Positions 1 to 9,066 of a stretch of 64,000 bases of DNA are shown here, piece by piece. The DNA comes from Bacillus sp. B-jedd. Its GTDB lineage: Bacteria > Bacillota > Bacilli > Bacillales > Cytobacillaceae. A program made the position numbers and the translations under genes. A model generated the notes under the pieces. The model had not been told where the DNA came from. It searched no databases and was given only the letters and a program-made list of their open reading frames with translations. Numbering within the stretch: position 1 is the first letter of the stretch; the number at the start of each line of letters is the position of its first letter. Location: assembly GCF_000821085.1 (NCBI RefSeq), contig NZ_CCXR01000001.1:3989001-4053000 (forward strand), written 5' to 3'.

Positions 1-96
1 AAAGCTGGCGTAAAGGCGCAAAAAAGAGAATCTCGGAAGGATTGGAAATCCTCGACTGATTTTATTGAGGAACGATGCCAGAAAGAGGATATTTAA
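1..96 (+). CDS. possible C-terminal fragment of an unidentified protein
   Basis: Frame 1 is open from the window edge to a TAA at 94-96, giving a 31-residue lysine/glutamate-rich tail that ends in CQKEDI. It may be the end of a gene that begins before the window, but a fragment this short cannot be identified and could be chance. No terminator follows directly; the first hairpin is at about 229-263. Confidence 0.25.
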   Translation, partial: KAGVKAQKRESRKDWKSSTDFIEERCQKEDI

Positions 97-228
97 ATCC
101 ATGGAATCCCGCTTCCTTATCTGGAATAATATATCTGAAGGTATTTAACAGGAAAAAAGAGGAATTAAGAGGTCCCATACATTTAACTAAATAAAAATAA
201 CTATATTAATATAATTTTAAGCAAAAAT

Positions 229-263
229 AATAGAAGACCTCCAGCGGAAGTCTTCTATTTTTT
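229..263 (-). terminator. rho-independent terminator, probably bidirectional
   Basis: A perfect 10-bp stem (AATAGAAGAC / GTCTTCTATT) closes an 11-base loop, with T-rich sequence on both sides. It directly follows the small minus-strand gene. Confidence 0.7.
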
Positions 264-428
264 CTATATAGTCTCCGATTGTGCCATCGGCATGCTTTTA
301 AGGTCTGCTTTCAAGTCTTCTATCATTTTCATAGAAGTCATCTGTTCTTCTTTGATTCCTTTTTCATAGGCTCTTTTTAAAATTTCAAGGAAAATGCTCT
401 TCTCCTCTTCCATATCGAGTCCTTTCAC
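264..428 (-). CDS. small hypothetical protein, about 54 aa
   Basis: I do not recognise this protein. It is a short, charged, probably helical peptide (MEEEKSIFLEILKRAYEKG near its start, ending AQSETI). The likely start is a GTG at 428 behind a GGAGGAG sequence about 12 bases upstream; an in-frame ATG at 413 is the alternative. The gene is followed at once by a clean hairpin (229-263), which supports it being a real transcription unit. No membrane segment or cysteine is visible. It stands alone, about 630 bases from the next convincing gene. Confidence 0.5.
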   Translation of the reverse strand: MKGLDMEEEKSIFLEILKRAYEKGIKEEQMTSMKMIEDLKADLKSMPMAQSETI

Positions 429-1060
429 TTCTCCAAGTCTCCTCCTTTTTCGATCGTTTTCCCTATTTTATTAAATTTTTTGTCAAATGTAAATGAATTT
501 CCAAAAATTATCTATGTGACAAATTTATGACAATATTTCCAAGGGAAGTGATCATGAACAAGATTTATATTTCGTCCTGCTTATTTACCCAAACTAGACG
601 GCAACAAAACTGGCAATCAGAAGGGAATTATTCTTATTAACACTATAATAAAATAGTTTTATGTTAATAGTTGAACAAAATAAAAAGTAGATAATTTGGA
701 AATAGCAAGTAATAGATTGATAGGATAAGGCTAAAATCGAATGAAAAAAGAGGATGAAAAACCAAAAAAACGAGTGAATGAGAAATGAATCAAAAGACAA
801 ATCCGAAAACAACAAAGTCAAATAAGAGGTAGGAGTCCAACTTAGGCGTAATTTTGGGTATAATAAAAGAATATGGATTTTTTGATTAAAACGGCTGGTT
901 GTCAATGCCGTTTGACTTATATTGTTTGGCGTGGACTTTGTGATGCAGGCGGGTTGAGCGTGATGGATGCTGCGCACCGCGGTAGGCACTGGGTCTATCC
1001 GGTTCCGGTGCAGACGGCTGGGAACAAGGTTCATTTTGCACGAAGAGGAGGTGTTTGTTG
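429..1060. other. AT-rich intergenic region without a convincing gene
   Basis: About 630 bases of mostly AT-rich DNA. ORFs on both strands lack ribosome binding sites and have non-coding composition. A TATAAT at about 858-863, some 200 bases before the SWIM gene, is a possible -10 element, but no good -35 is visible. Confidence 0.5.
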
Positions 1061-2677
1061 ATGCGGCATGAAGGGCTGGCGATGGCGGCTGATCACTTGG
1101 CGGATATGTTGTCGCCGAATTTCGAGGAGGATGCTCGGCTGATGCAGAAGGGGATGCTTCTGTACAGGCAGGGGATGGTTTCGCAGCTGCGTGTGGAGGA
1201 GGAAACGGTGACGGCGGCGGTGCAGGATGTGGTGCCGGTGAGGGTCACGCTTGAGTTGACGTTTATGGAGATGAGTGAGTGTTCGTGTCCTGCTCACGGG
1301 ATTTGCCGGCATCAGCTGGCGGTGTTTTTCGCGGCGTATGGCCGGGAAGGCAGTGTGGCCGAGTGGCTTGAAGAGTGGCGTTATCCGATGCTTGAGAAAA
1401 AGGCTGCTTCGGTTTGGGGGCTGAAAACGGCTCGTGATCTTGTGAAGGCCAGCGGGAAGGTGGAGCCTGATTACCGCTTGTGGCTGGTGTCGTTTTCGTC
1501 AGGGTTTAATTCGATTATGAGGTCGAAGAAATATGTGAATCCGTATGTGGTTGGCGACCTTTTCTCGATGTATTGGCTGCGTTTGCGGGCTGATTCGCCT
1601 GCAGGTGAAGAGTGGCGGCTTCTTTATGAGCTTTCCGCAGTTGTATTTTCGATCAAGGAGCTTGCCCGGCTTGGCGCGGAGCTCGGACATACGAATGAAA
1701 TGGTCAGCCGGTATTATGCCCATCTGTTTTCGGAGCTGGAGGAGGACGGAATCAGGCTCGGCGAGAAGCTGGGCGGCCGGGCGCTGCCTCTTGGGTCCGA
1801 ACCTTTCCTTGCGGCGCTAAGGGAGGATGTCCGCGAGCTGCTGACAGGTGTAAATGGATTTTTCAATGAGCGGTTGTATTTGTACATGGGCCTTTGGACG
1901 GTTCTGTTCAAAAGCAGGCCACAGCTTGAAGATGAGCTTGCGAAGGTAAGAGATGCTTCTTCCGTTGCGGAAGGCGAAGCGGGTCTTGCGCTGGCAATCG
2001 CCGATATTCACTTGAATGTGATGCTCAAGAATGATGCCGAGGCGCTTGGCAAGCTTGCCGATGTGGAGACCGAGCTTGCCGGCCAGTTCCTTGTCTATTG
2101 GGTTGACAGGCTGTCGGCGCAGAAGGATTGGGGCCGGTGCGGGCCTTATGTCGAGCAGCTCATCCAGAAGTTGAAGGAAACGGTTGCGGCGGTCGCCGGA
2201 TATCAGCGGCGGTCCCAGTTTGTGAAGACTGTGCTCGAAACGGCCATCCCTTATACTGAAGCAACTGGACGGAGCGAATTATCTGAGAGGCTGCTCCAGC
2301 AGGCACTTCCTTATAGTTACTATGATTATGGGAGTTTGCTGTTTGAGCGCGGCGATTTAGCGAAGTGGGCTGATTTGCAGGCTTTCATGGGCTATTCGTA
2401 TGCCGATCTCCCTTCCGCCCGGCTGAAGGTGCTTGAGAAGGAGTATCCTGAAATTGTGATCTCGATGCTCCACCAGTCGGCGGCAAAGCAGATTGCGTCG
2501 AAAAACCGTCCTGGTTACAAGAACGCGGTCCGCATGCTGAAGAAGCTCAGGACACTCTATAAAAAGCAAAAGCGGCTCGCTGAATGGGAAGCCTTTTTGG
2601 AAACGCTGCTTGAGCGGACGAAAAGGCTGCGGGCCTTCCACGAGGAATGCCAGAGGAGCAAGCTGATTGATGCTTAG
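1061..2677 (+). CDS. SWIM zinc-finger protein, YwqB-like
   Basis: A 538-aa cytoplasmic protein. A SWIM-type zinc finger is visible near the N-terminus as C74-x-C76-x5-C82-x-H84 (CSCPAHGICRH). SWIM domains bind DNA or protein partners. The remainder is helical and leucine-rich without a catalytic motif I can name. The ATG at 1061 is chosen because GAGGAGGT lies 8-9 bases upstream; in-frame TTG codons just before it are poorer. It is followed after 89 bases by a large SNF2 helicase, the same pairing as ywqB-ywqA in B. subtilis, which suggests the two proteins work together on DNA. The biological role of the pair is not established. The ywqB assignment rests on motif and neighbourhood. Confidence 0.85.
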   Translation: MRHEGLAMAADHLADMLSPNFEEDARLMQKGMLLYRQGMVSQLRVEEETVTAAVQDVVPVRVTLELTFMEMSECSCPAHGICRHQLAVFFAAYGREGSVAEWLEEWRYPMLEKKAASVWGLKTARDLVKASGKVEPDYRLWLVSFSSGFNSIMRSKKYVNPYVVGDLFSMYWLRLRADSPAGEEWRLLYELSAVVFSIKELARLGAELGHTNEMVSRYYAHLFSELEEDGIRLGEKLGGRALPLGSEPFLAALREDVRELLTGVNGFFNERLYLYMGLWTVLFKSRPQLEDELAKVRDASSVAEGEAGLALAIADIHLNVMLKNDAEALGKLADVETELAGQFLVYWVDRLSAQKDWGRCGPYVEQLIQKLKETVAAVAGYQRRSQFVKTVLETAIPYTEATGRSELSERLLQQALPYSYYDYGSLLFERGDLAKWADLQAFMGYSYADLPSARLKVLEKEYPEIVISMLHQSAAKQIASKNRPGYKNAVRMLKKLRTLYKKQKRLAEWEAFLETLLERTKRLRAFHEECQRSKLIDA

Positions 2678-2766
2678 CGGGCATTGGTTTTTAAGGATTG
2701 TGCGGACCGTATTTGCAAAAGGGACAGACTTCAAGCCTGCCCGGAGGCTAAAGGAGAACACAATGT

Positions 2767-5700
2767 ATGGTTAATGAGCCGTTTATGAAACTGTTTTTGA
2801 CAAAAAAGAATAATGGCTATTTGCTTGCGGCGAAAGGGGCTAATGGGCATTGGCTTTCAACGGAGACATGGAAGTTTCCGCTGTTCAGCCGCCATCCCGA
2901 AAGCTATTACGGGGCCTTCATTGATCCGGTGAAGGTTGACGGGATGGAAATGCTTGAGTTGAATGCCTGGCAGCTCGTCACTTTGTTCGCGCGTGAATCC
3001 TTCAACCGCTTTTTTGATTGGGATTGGGATGAGGCGTCGGAAATCTGCCTCTCTTCCGCCCACGTCCTTTATGAAAGCATTTTGGAAAAGGAGTGGCTCC
3101 CCGATTTCAAAGCGTGGGAGGCGGGAACGTTCCGTTGGAGGCTGCCTTCAAGGGTGCGCGAAGAGTTCGACAGTTCCTTTTGGGAGCAGGGGCTGTCAGT
3201 GGAAGGGTTCGGCCTTGGCGGAACGGCTGCACTTCATTCAACAGCTGCGGACGGCGGGCCTTCCGGTGAAGACGAGGCTGGTTTACTCGGGGTTCGGCAT
3301 GACTTGGCACAGATTACGGCTTATGACTTCATCGAGGATTTGTATAATCTCGCCCTCGACGCTTATCTGACCCGGAACAAAGAAATGCGTGAAGTGTTTG
3401 GCCCGAAGCTTGAACTATTGGAAGGCAGCAACATCCCGGCGGCGACGTTGGCCCGTTATTTTGACGAGGAAAAGTGGCTCGAGTGGGCAGGCATCAAGGA
3501 AAACCCGGCGCCTTTTTCGATTGGCCTCCGGCTTGATGAGCCTGAGGACGGCGAAGGCTTCTGGCTGCTCGAGATGTTCCTGCGCGGAAAACGGAATCCG
3601 GACGAATTATACCGGATCGATGACCCGGCTGTACCGAAGTCATGGAAGCCGTTCGTGGAGACGGCTTATCGCGAGGAGGAACGCTGGGTTGCGTTGATTC
3701 CCTCCCTCGGGGTTTATGACAGGCTGAAAACCTCGCTCTCTGAGGAAGAGGCATGGGTGTTTTTGACGGAATCAAGCGAAGTTCTCGTCGCGCTCGGCGT
3801 CGAAATTCTCCTGCCTGGCTGGTGGGAAGCGATGAAAAAAGCGAATATGCGTGTCAAGGCGTCCGTGAAGGGCACTTCCAGCAACCGCCCTTCCTTCGTC
3901 GGCTTGGACGCGATGCTCGATTTCAACTGGCGCTTTTCGATGAATGGCGTTGACTTAAGCGAGGATGAATTCCGCTCGATGGTCGAGGACAAACGGCGCC
4001 TCGTCTATGTGCGCGGCCGTTGGGTCAAGCTCGACCCCGCCTTCATCCGCCAAATCCAGGAGATGATGAAAAAGGCCGAAAAAGAAGGCCTCCATGTGCG
4101 CGACCTGCTTGAACAGGAACTCACCGAGGAGCCAGAAGGCGATGACCTCGAAAACCCGCGCGCTTTTGCCAAAATCCAAATTGAACTAAACCGGCAATGG
4201 AAACAAATGATGAAACAGCTCCGCGAAATCAATGAAATCCCTCTCGTCCCTGTGCCTGACGGGCTGAACGGCACACTCAGGCCGTACCAGCAGCTTGGCA
4301 TGAGCTGGCTCCTGTTCCTGCGGCAATTCGGCTTCGGCGCCATCCTTGCCGACGACATGGGCCTCGGGAAAACGATCCAACTCATCTCCTGCCTTCTCTC
4401 GGCAAAAGAAAAAGCCGCGGAAGAAGCCGGCCCTGCGAAGAAGGCGCACAGAAAATTGAAGGCGGAAGAGACGCCGGATTCGGCGGAAGATACGGATGGT
4501 GGGGTCCGGGCCGCCAGCAAGGAAGACTTGGCGCCATCACTCATTATCTGCCCGACATCAGTGCTCGGCAACTGGCAGAAGGAGCTGGAAAGATTCGCGC
4601 CGGAACTTCGCGTCCATCTTCATTACGGGTCAAGCCGGCTGAAGGGCGAAGCTTTTGCCGAAACAGCGGCTGGCCACGATGTTGTCCTGACTTCCTATGG
4701 GCTTACCCATCTTGATGAAGAGGAATTCAGCCAGATTGAGTGGGATACGATTGCGATTGACGAGGCGCAAAATATTAAGAACGCGCAGACGAAGCAGTCG
4801 CGCGCGGTCCGGAAGCTTCGCGGCCGCCACCATATCGCCCTGACCGGGACGCCGATGGAGAACCGCTTGTCCGAGCTTTGGTCGATTTTTGATTTTACGA
4901 ATCACGGTTATCTCGGTTCAATCGGCCAGTTCCAGAAGCGGTTCGCGATTCCGATTGAAAAGGAAGAAAACGCCGAGAAGGTCCGTGAGCTGCAGGCGCT
5001 GATCAGGCCGTTCCTGCTGCGGCGGACAAAGAAGGATGAAGAAGTCGCCCTGAATTTGCCTGATAAGCTCGAGCAGAAGGAATACTGCCCGCTCACAGCC
5101 GAGCAGGCGTCCTTGTACGAGCAGCTTGTCCAGGATACGTTCACCCAGCTTGAGAAGCTGACCGGTTTTGAGCGGAAAGGCATGATTCTCCAGCTTTTGA
5201 GCAAGCTGAAGCAGCTGTGCAACCATCCGGCGCTTTATTTGAAGGAATGGGGTACGCTTGCTGCAGGGACTGTCGGTGGAGGCGGAGATGAGCTTGCCGG
5301 AGTGCCTGCGAATCAGATGGGAGCTGCGGATACGGCCGCGGAGGTTCCCGGCGGGAGTGGTGGAACGGCGGAGTCTGGCCGGAGGGATGGGAAATCAGTT
5401 CCCGAGCGGAAGAACGATGCGGAGGTTCCAAATAGGACGGCCGGCTCGGCTTCTTCCCGGAACCTGGTGTCCCGTTCGGCAAAGATGGAAAAACTGGTCG
5501 AGCTCATCGACGCCGTGCTTGAACAAGGTGAAAGCTGTATCATTTTCACCCAGTATCTCGATATGGGTGAAATGATCCGGTCGGTGCTTAAAGCCAAGTT
5601 CGGAATTGACGCTCCATTCCTGAACGGTAGCGTCCCGAAAGCGAAGCGCGATGATATGATTGAACGGTTCCAAAATCACGAATTTCCTGTTTTCTTGCTC

Positions 5701-5991
5701 AGCTTGAAAGCGGGCGGAACGGGTCTTAATTTGACTGCGGCCAACCACGTGATCCATTATGACCGCTGGTGGAATCCGGCTGTCGAAAACCAGGCGACCG
5801 ACCGCGCCTACCGGATCGGCCAGCAATTGTTCGTCCATGTCCATAAGCTGATTTGCACAGGCACGCTCGAAGAGAAAATCGATGCGATGCTCGAGAAAAA
5901 ACAGCACCTGAATGACCAGGTCATCCAAAGCGAAAACTGGATCACCGAACTATCGACGGACGAGTTGCGTGATCTTGTTCTTTTGAAATAG
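2767..5991 (+). CDS. SNF2-family DEAD/H helicase-like ATPase, YwqA-like
   Basis: A 1074-aa Swi2/Snf2-type translocase. An N-terminal part of about 500 residues resembles the bacterial SNF2-associated region. Helicase motifs follow: DDMGLGKT (motif I, about 529-536), DEAQ (motif II, about 664), LTGTPMEN (motif III), GGTGLNL (about 983) and RAYRIGQ (motif VI, about 1013). The ATG at 2767 lies 10 bases after AAGGAG. Two low-complexity inserts break the ATPase core: an Ala/Lys/Glu-rich stretch after motif I (about 547-590) and a Gly/Ala-rich stretch between the two RecA lobes (about 831-901). It probably forms a unit with the SWIM protein upstream. Expected to remodel DNA-protein complexes using ATP; the substrate is unknown. 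Confidence 0.93.
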   Translation: MVNEPFMKLFLTKKNNGYLLAAKGANGHWLSTETWKFPLFSRHPESYYGAFIDPVKVDGMEMLELNAWQLVTLFARESFNRFFDWDWDEASEICLSSAHVLYESILEKEWLPDFKAWEAGTFRWRLPSRVREEFDSSFWEQGLSVEGFGLGGTAALHSTAADGGPSGEDEAGLLGVRHDLAQITAYDFIEDLYNLALDAYLTRNKEMREVFGPKLELLEGSNIPAATLARYFDEEKWLEWAGIKENPAPFSIGLRLDEPEDGEGFWLLEMFLRGKRNPDELYRIDDPAVPKSWKPFVETAYREEERWVALIPSLGVYDRLKTSLSEEEAWVFLTESSEVLVALGVEILLPGWWEAMKKANMRVKASVKGTSSNRPSFVGLDAMLDFNWRFSMNGVDLSEDEFRSMVEDKRRLVYVRGRWVKLDPAFIRQIQEMMKKAEKEGLHVRDLLEQELTEEPEGDDLENPRAFAKIQIELNRQWKQMMKQLREINEIPLVPVPDGLNGTLRPYQQLGMSWLLFLRQFGFGAILADDMGLGKTIQLISCLLSAKEKAAEEAGPAKKAHRKLKAEETPDSAEDTDGGVRAASKEDLAPSLIICPTSVLGNWQKELERFAPELRVHLHYGSSRLKGEAFAETAAGHDVVLTSYGLTHLDEEEFSQIEWDTIAIDEAQNIKNAQTKQSRAVRKLRGRHHIALTGTPMENRLSELWSIFDFTNHGYLGSIGQFQKRFAIPIEKEENAEKVRELQALIRPFLLRRTKKDEEVALNLPDKLEQKEYCPLTAEQASLYEQLVQDTFTQLEKLTGFERKGMILQLLSKLKQLCNHPALYLKEWGTLAAGTVGGGGDELAGVPANQMGAADTAAEVPGGSGGTAESGRRDGKSVPERKNDAEVPNRTAGSASSRNLVSRSAKMEKLVELIDAVLEQGESCIIFTQYLDMGEMIRSVLKAKFGIDAPFLNGSVPKAKRDDMIERFQNHEFPVFLLSLKAGGTGLNLTAANHVIHYDRWWNPAVENQATDRAYRIGQQLFVHVHKLICTGTLEEKIDAMLEKKQHLNDQVIQSENWITELSTDELRDLVLLK

Positions 5992-6018
5992 GATTTATTG
6001 CCGGAAAATTGGCATGCA

Positions 6019-6057
6019 AACAAGCTCCGGGCCATTGAAGCTCGGAGCTTGTTTTGT
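6019..6057 (+). terminator. terminator after the SNF2 helicase gene
   Basis: The inverted repeat ACAAGCTCCG / CGGAGCTTGT with a loop of about 12 bases is followed by TTTTGTATTG, 27 bases after the helicase stop codon. Confidence 0.8.
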
Positions 6058-6103
6058 ATTGTTTTGTGGTTCATAAGAACCTTTATGTTTAAGTGTATTA
6101 GTA

Positions 6104-6607
6104 TTATTTCAATTCTCCAATAAACCATAACTCGTTTTCAAATGAGCCGTCCTCATCTTTAACTTCTAGATTAAACCGTTTAATATCAAAAAAGCTTGGG
6201 ATGGATAGATGATATTCAATAGCGATATCTCCTTCCCCCTGTAGCGGGGTCCACTTTTGGTATCCATCATTTCTTTCAAAAAAGAATTGAAAATACCTAT
6301 CGTCCTTAAACACAATGATTTGGGAGTTCCATAGGTCCGTTGCATTTATCAATACTACAACACGAAGGGTTTCTTCAGTTTTCGGCTTTATTGTCACTAA
6401 ATGCTGGGCCCTTTCCAGTAATTTGTTGATGCAAAGTCGCTTTATTCCCATAGGTGTTTTCTTTGAGTTAATAAAACCGCCTACTGGTAGTTTCATTTCC
6501 CAGTACCCACCATAAAAGTCAGCTGGAAACTCAATAGTGTTATATTCTATTCTTTCCAACATTTTTTTCGTTTTTCTTTTTAACCCCCGCACCTTTTTAG
6601 TCCGCAT
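6104..6607 (-). CDS. hypothetical protein, possible DUF3916 family
   Basis: A 167-aa protein with a very basic N-terminus (MRTKKVRGLKRKTKKMLERI) followed by a mixed alpha/beta region with no transmembrane segment. The opening RG(L/I)KRKT pattern is what I recall for the DUF3916 family of Bacilli, but I could not check this. The ATG at 6607 is preceded by AGGAG with 6-base spacing, whereas the longer ORF begins at an unsupported TTG. It converges on the SNF2 gene. The function is unknown. Confidence 0.7.
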   Translation of the reverse strand: MRTKKVRGLKRKTKKMLERIEYNTIEFPADFYGGYWEMKLPVGGFINSKKTPMGIKRLCINKLLERAQHLVTIKPKTEETLRVVVLINATDLWNSQIIVFKDDRYFQFFFERNDGYQKWTPLQGEGDIAIEYHLSIPSFFDIKRFNLEVKDEDGSFENELWFIGELK

Positions 6608-6729
6608 TTTTTCTCCTGTAAAAATATTATTCTTGTTCAATTAAAAGCACGTTAACCTTCGACCCACCGTACCAAAAAAGGAATTATTGATTTTGTTTGT
6701 AACTTTTAAACGCTAAATACCAATGTGGC

Positions 6730-7152
6730 TTATTGTCCTGAACTAGGACTTATTGTTTTTCCTATTAAAATTTGTTCAACAAAAGGCAGTTTGCCATTCT
6801 TTATTGATTCAATAATTTCTTTCGTCATTTCTGCTCCTGATTTTTTGGCACGTACAATGGCTACTCCAGAAGTAGTGGAGTTTGCAGGCAATCTTACTAT
6901 CCCAATTTTAGTAACAAGAGCAGTTTGAATGTAGGCAGGCAAAACCAATGTAAAGTAAGATTCTTCATCACTATTATTCCTAATTTCGTATTCCCATTCT
7001 AATTGTAATTGGTCATCAAGTTCTGTTATTTTACTTTTAGATTCAGTGATTTCATATGGTTTTTCTTCATCACTACATCCTGAAAGAAGAATAATCATTA
7101 AAAAAAGGAGAATGGACCATTTTAATATTTTTGGTAAGGACTTGCTATCCAT
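6730..7152 (-). CDS. putative lipoprotein, 140 aa
   Basis: The N-terminus is a lipoprotein signal peptide: basic start, hydrophobic core, then the lipobox LLSGC with Cys about 27 residues in. The mature part is small, acidic and probably beta-rich. It should be anchored by a diacylglyceryl cysteine on the outer face of the membrane. The ATG at 7152 follows GGGGG at 5-6 bases. I do not recognise the mature domain. The gene lies between two hypothetical minus-strand genes and probably forms its own transcript. Confidence 0.7.
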   Translation of the reverse strand: MDSKSLPKILKWSILLFLMIILLSGCSDEEKPYEITESKSKITELDDQLQLEWEYEIRNNSDEESYFTLVLPAYIQTALVTKIGIVRLPANSTTSGVAIVRAKKSGAEMTKEIIESIKNGKLPFVEQILIGKTISPSSGQ

Positions 7153-7333
7153 AATATCCCCCACAGTTTTTCTTAATTTTACCATTTTTTGATAATTTCT
7201 TCACCCTGTAAATCGTGGACTTCCAGCTAGTTTACGCACCAACCCACCGAGATATCCGCCATTTCAACAGGTTAAAGTGTCAATCCGAAGGGTTGTTTTG
7301 CACGGTGCCCCCCTGGCTCTGATTTCATCTATT

Positions 7334-7762
7334 CTATTTTGCGGTGAACAGCTCCTTGCTTTCTGCTATGGCCTGCGGCTTTTTTTTCTCATTGGCGCAG
7401 ACTTTAGTTTTCGGTCTTGTGGTTAAGTACATACTTGTATTACCTTTTTTGACTATGAAATTTTTCAATATATTCAGCATTGCTTCAGGGGAAATTGGAT
7501 GTTGCATGGGTGATAGGATGAGTGAGTTTGGTGTGATGGAAAGCTGGATGGACCCTGGGGATGAAGTTCTTAAGGTGAGGTTCGAAGTTGAAGAGTTTTT
7601 GCTTGGATAAATGAATTGGTACGCATTTTTCATATCAGCTGCGCTGATGGGCAGCGACAGGCTGACCGCATCAGAAAAACTGGGGAGCTGTTGGATGCTT
7701 AGGATGTTTTTCTTGCTTTTCTTTCCTACGAAAGCGAGAACTGTGTCATCGTCTATTGGCAT
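7334..7762 (-). CDS. hypothetical protein, 142 aa
   Basis: I do not recognise this protein. It starts MPIDDDTVLAFVGKKSKK and is Ser/Pro-rich with a basic C-terminus; no signal peptide or membrane segment is evident. The ATG at 7762 is chosen because GAGGTG lies 7 bases upstream; the ORF can be extended six codons to a TTG. The composition is consistent with a small surface or spore-associated protein, but that is only a guess. Confidence 0.55.
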   Translation of the reverse strand: MPIDDDTVLAFVGKKSKKNILSIQQLPSFSDAVSLSLPISAADMKNAYQFIYPSKNSSTSNLTLRTSSPGSIQLSITPNSLILSPMQHPISPEAMLNILKNFIVKKGNTSMYLTTRPKTKVCANEKKKPQAIAESKELFTAK

Positions 7763-7871
7763 GGGCGTACACCTCTTCAAAGGATTTGCTTCTATCTTAG
7801 TATATTAACAGCGACAAGCCAACCTATTTTTTCCAAATTAATTCAATGACAAGAAAAATTTGGAATGTTTT

Positions 7872-8003
7872 ATGATTCAAAATGAACAGGTGCTGAAATT
7901 GATTCTCCTTGAATTGTATGTACTGTCGCCGAAACACCGCGCGCAATTGTTGGAGAAGTTTCTAGTCGAGGTTAAGTACTTAAAGAAGTTAATGAACAAG
8001 TAA
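7872..8003 (+). CDS. small hypothetical protein, 43 aa
   Basis: A 43-aa ORF (starts MIQNEQVLKLILLELYVLS, ends YLKKLMNK) ends five bases before a strong terminator hairpin at 8008-8046, which suggests it is expressed. It would be an amphipathic, leucine-rich helix. The ribosome binding site is weak (only TTTGGAA upstream), which lowers confidence. I do not recognise it. Confidence 0.45.
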   Translation: MIQNEQVLKLILLELYVLSPKHRAQLLEKFLVEVKYLKKLMNK

Positions 8004-8007
8004 AAAC

Positions 8008-8046
8008 GGAAAAGGCCGCTGGATTGGCAGTTCAGCGGCCTTTTCT
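8008..8046 (+). terminator. terminator after the 43-aa gene
   Basis: Stem AAAAGGCCGCTG / CAGCGGCCTTTT, 12 bp and perfect, with a loop of about 11 bases and a T-run. The palindrome could work in both directions. Confidence 0.88.
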
Positions 8047-8259
8047 ATATAACAGGGGGTTTTGGGAATAGTATTCCCATTCAACAGAGTTTTATTCTTA
8101 TTTTGGAGAGTTTTTTATATCTTCGGAAGAAGACTCTTACAATAAAGTCATCAACCATTGTCTTTCCATTATAATTGCCGAAAAAGCCGTTAAGCACTGA
8201 AGACAAACAAAACCGTTCATTGGATGGTCCTATTTTGATATTGAGAATATAATTCTTCT

Positions 8260-9066
8260 TTACTTTCCTTTTAAGTTATTCTGGCTTCTAAAATACTCAA
8301 GCATCTCACTTGGTAGTACACGGGTATATTTTTTAAAAACATGGCTGAAGTAACGATAATTATAAAAGCCTACATCCAGCGCAATCATCGTTATCTTATC
8401 TTCCCCAATTTTAAGCCGCTCGATGGCCATCTGCACCCGATAACGATTGAGAAATTCGTTAAATGTGTAGCACGTTTGTTCCTTAAATTTTTGGTTCAGG
8501 TAGGTCACACTCATATCGAGTTTCGGGACAAAATCCTGGATGGAGATTTTCTCTCTATAATGCTCTTTTACATAGTCTATAATATAGGATACGTATTTGG
8601 ATGTTTTCGAAGAATGGCTAAGGACCATATGATTTATCACATTGATATCTTCTATTGAAGATAAATTACTATGGATATATTCATATTCTTTTTTCTGTTT
8701 AAGGGTTTCTTTCGCCCTTTCAACCGCTTCGAGCAGCTCCCCATGATCGACAGGCTTCAGTAAATATTCACTTACCCCTAGTCTGATCGCGCTTTGGGCA
8801 TATTTAAAGTCATCATATCCCGATATGATGATGGTGCTGAATGAATATACTTTCACCGTCTCTTCAAGCATCTCAATTCCATTCTTAATGGGCATATTCA
8901 CATCCGTAATAACAATATCCGGCCTCAGGCTTCCGATCTTTTCGACTCCGTCCTGCCCATCCACGGCTGATCCAACTATGACACAATCAGCTTTTAGCCA
9001 GTCCATAGTAAACTTTAAGCCATTTCTTATCATGTCTTCATCTTCAACAATTAATATCTTATACAT
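8260..9066 (-). CDS. AraC-type response regulator, YesN-like
   Basis: A 268-aa protein with a CheY-like receiver at about 1-120 (acidic pocket EDED at 8-11, phosphoacceptor D55 in DIVITDVNMP, conserved K near SEYLLKPVD) and a C-terminal pair of helix-turn-helix units of AraC type from about 160. This is the architecture of YesN/LytT-like regulators that pair with YesM-type kinases and usually control carbohydrate uptake genes. Its start overlaps the end of the kinase gene by 8 bases, so the two are translationally coupled. It is the last gene of the five-gene transporter operon, whose promoter is a likely target. Confidence 0.92.
   Translation of the reverse strand: MYKILIVEDEDMIRNGLKFTMDWLKADCVIVGSAVDGQDGVEKIGSLRPDIVITDVNMPIKNGIEMLEETVKVYSFSTIIISGYDDFKYAQSAIRLGVSEYLLKPVDHGELLEAVERAKETLKQKKEYEYIHSNLSSIEDINVINHMVLSHSSKTSKYVSYIIDYVKEHYREKISIQDFVPKLDMSVTYLNQKFKEQTCYTFNEFLNRYRVQMAIERLKIGEDKITMIALDVGFYNYRYFSHVFKKYTRVLPSEMLEYFRSQNNLKGK

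Noticed and set aside
594..1061. ORFs of 146 codons (minus) and 62 codons (plus) before the SWIM gene
   Set aside because: No ribosome binding site, low-complexity or implausible composition, and they overlap the SWIM gene upstream region.
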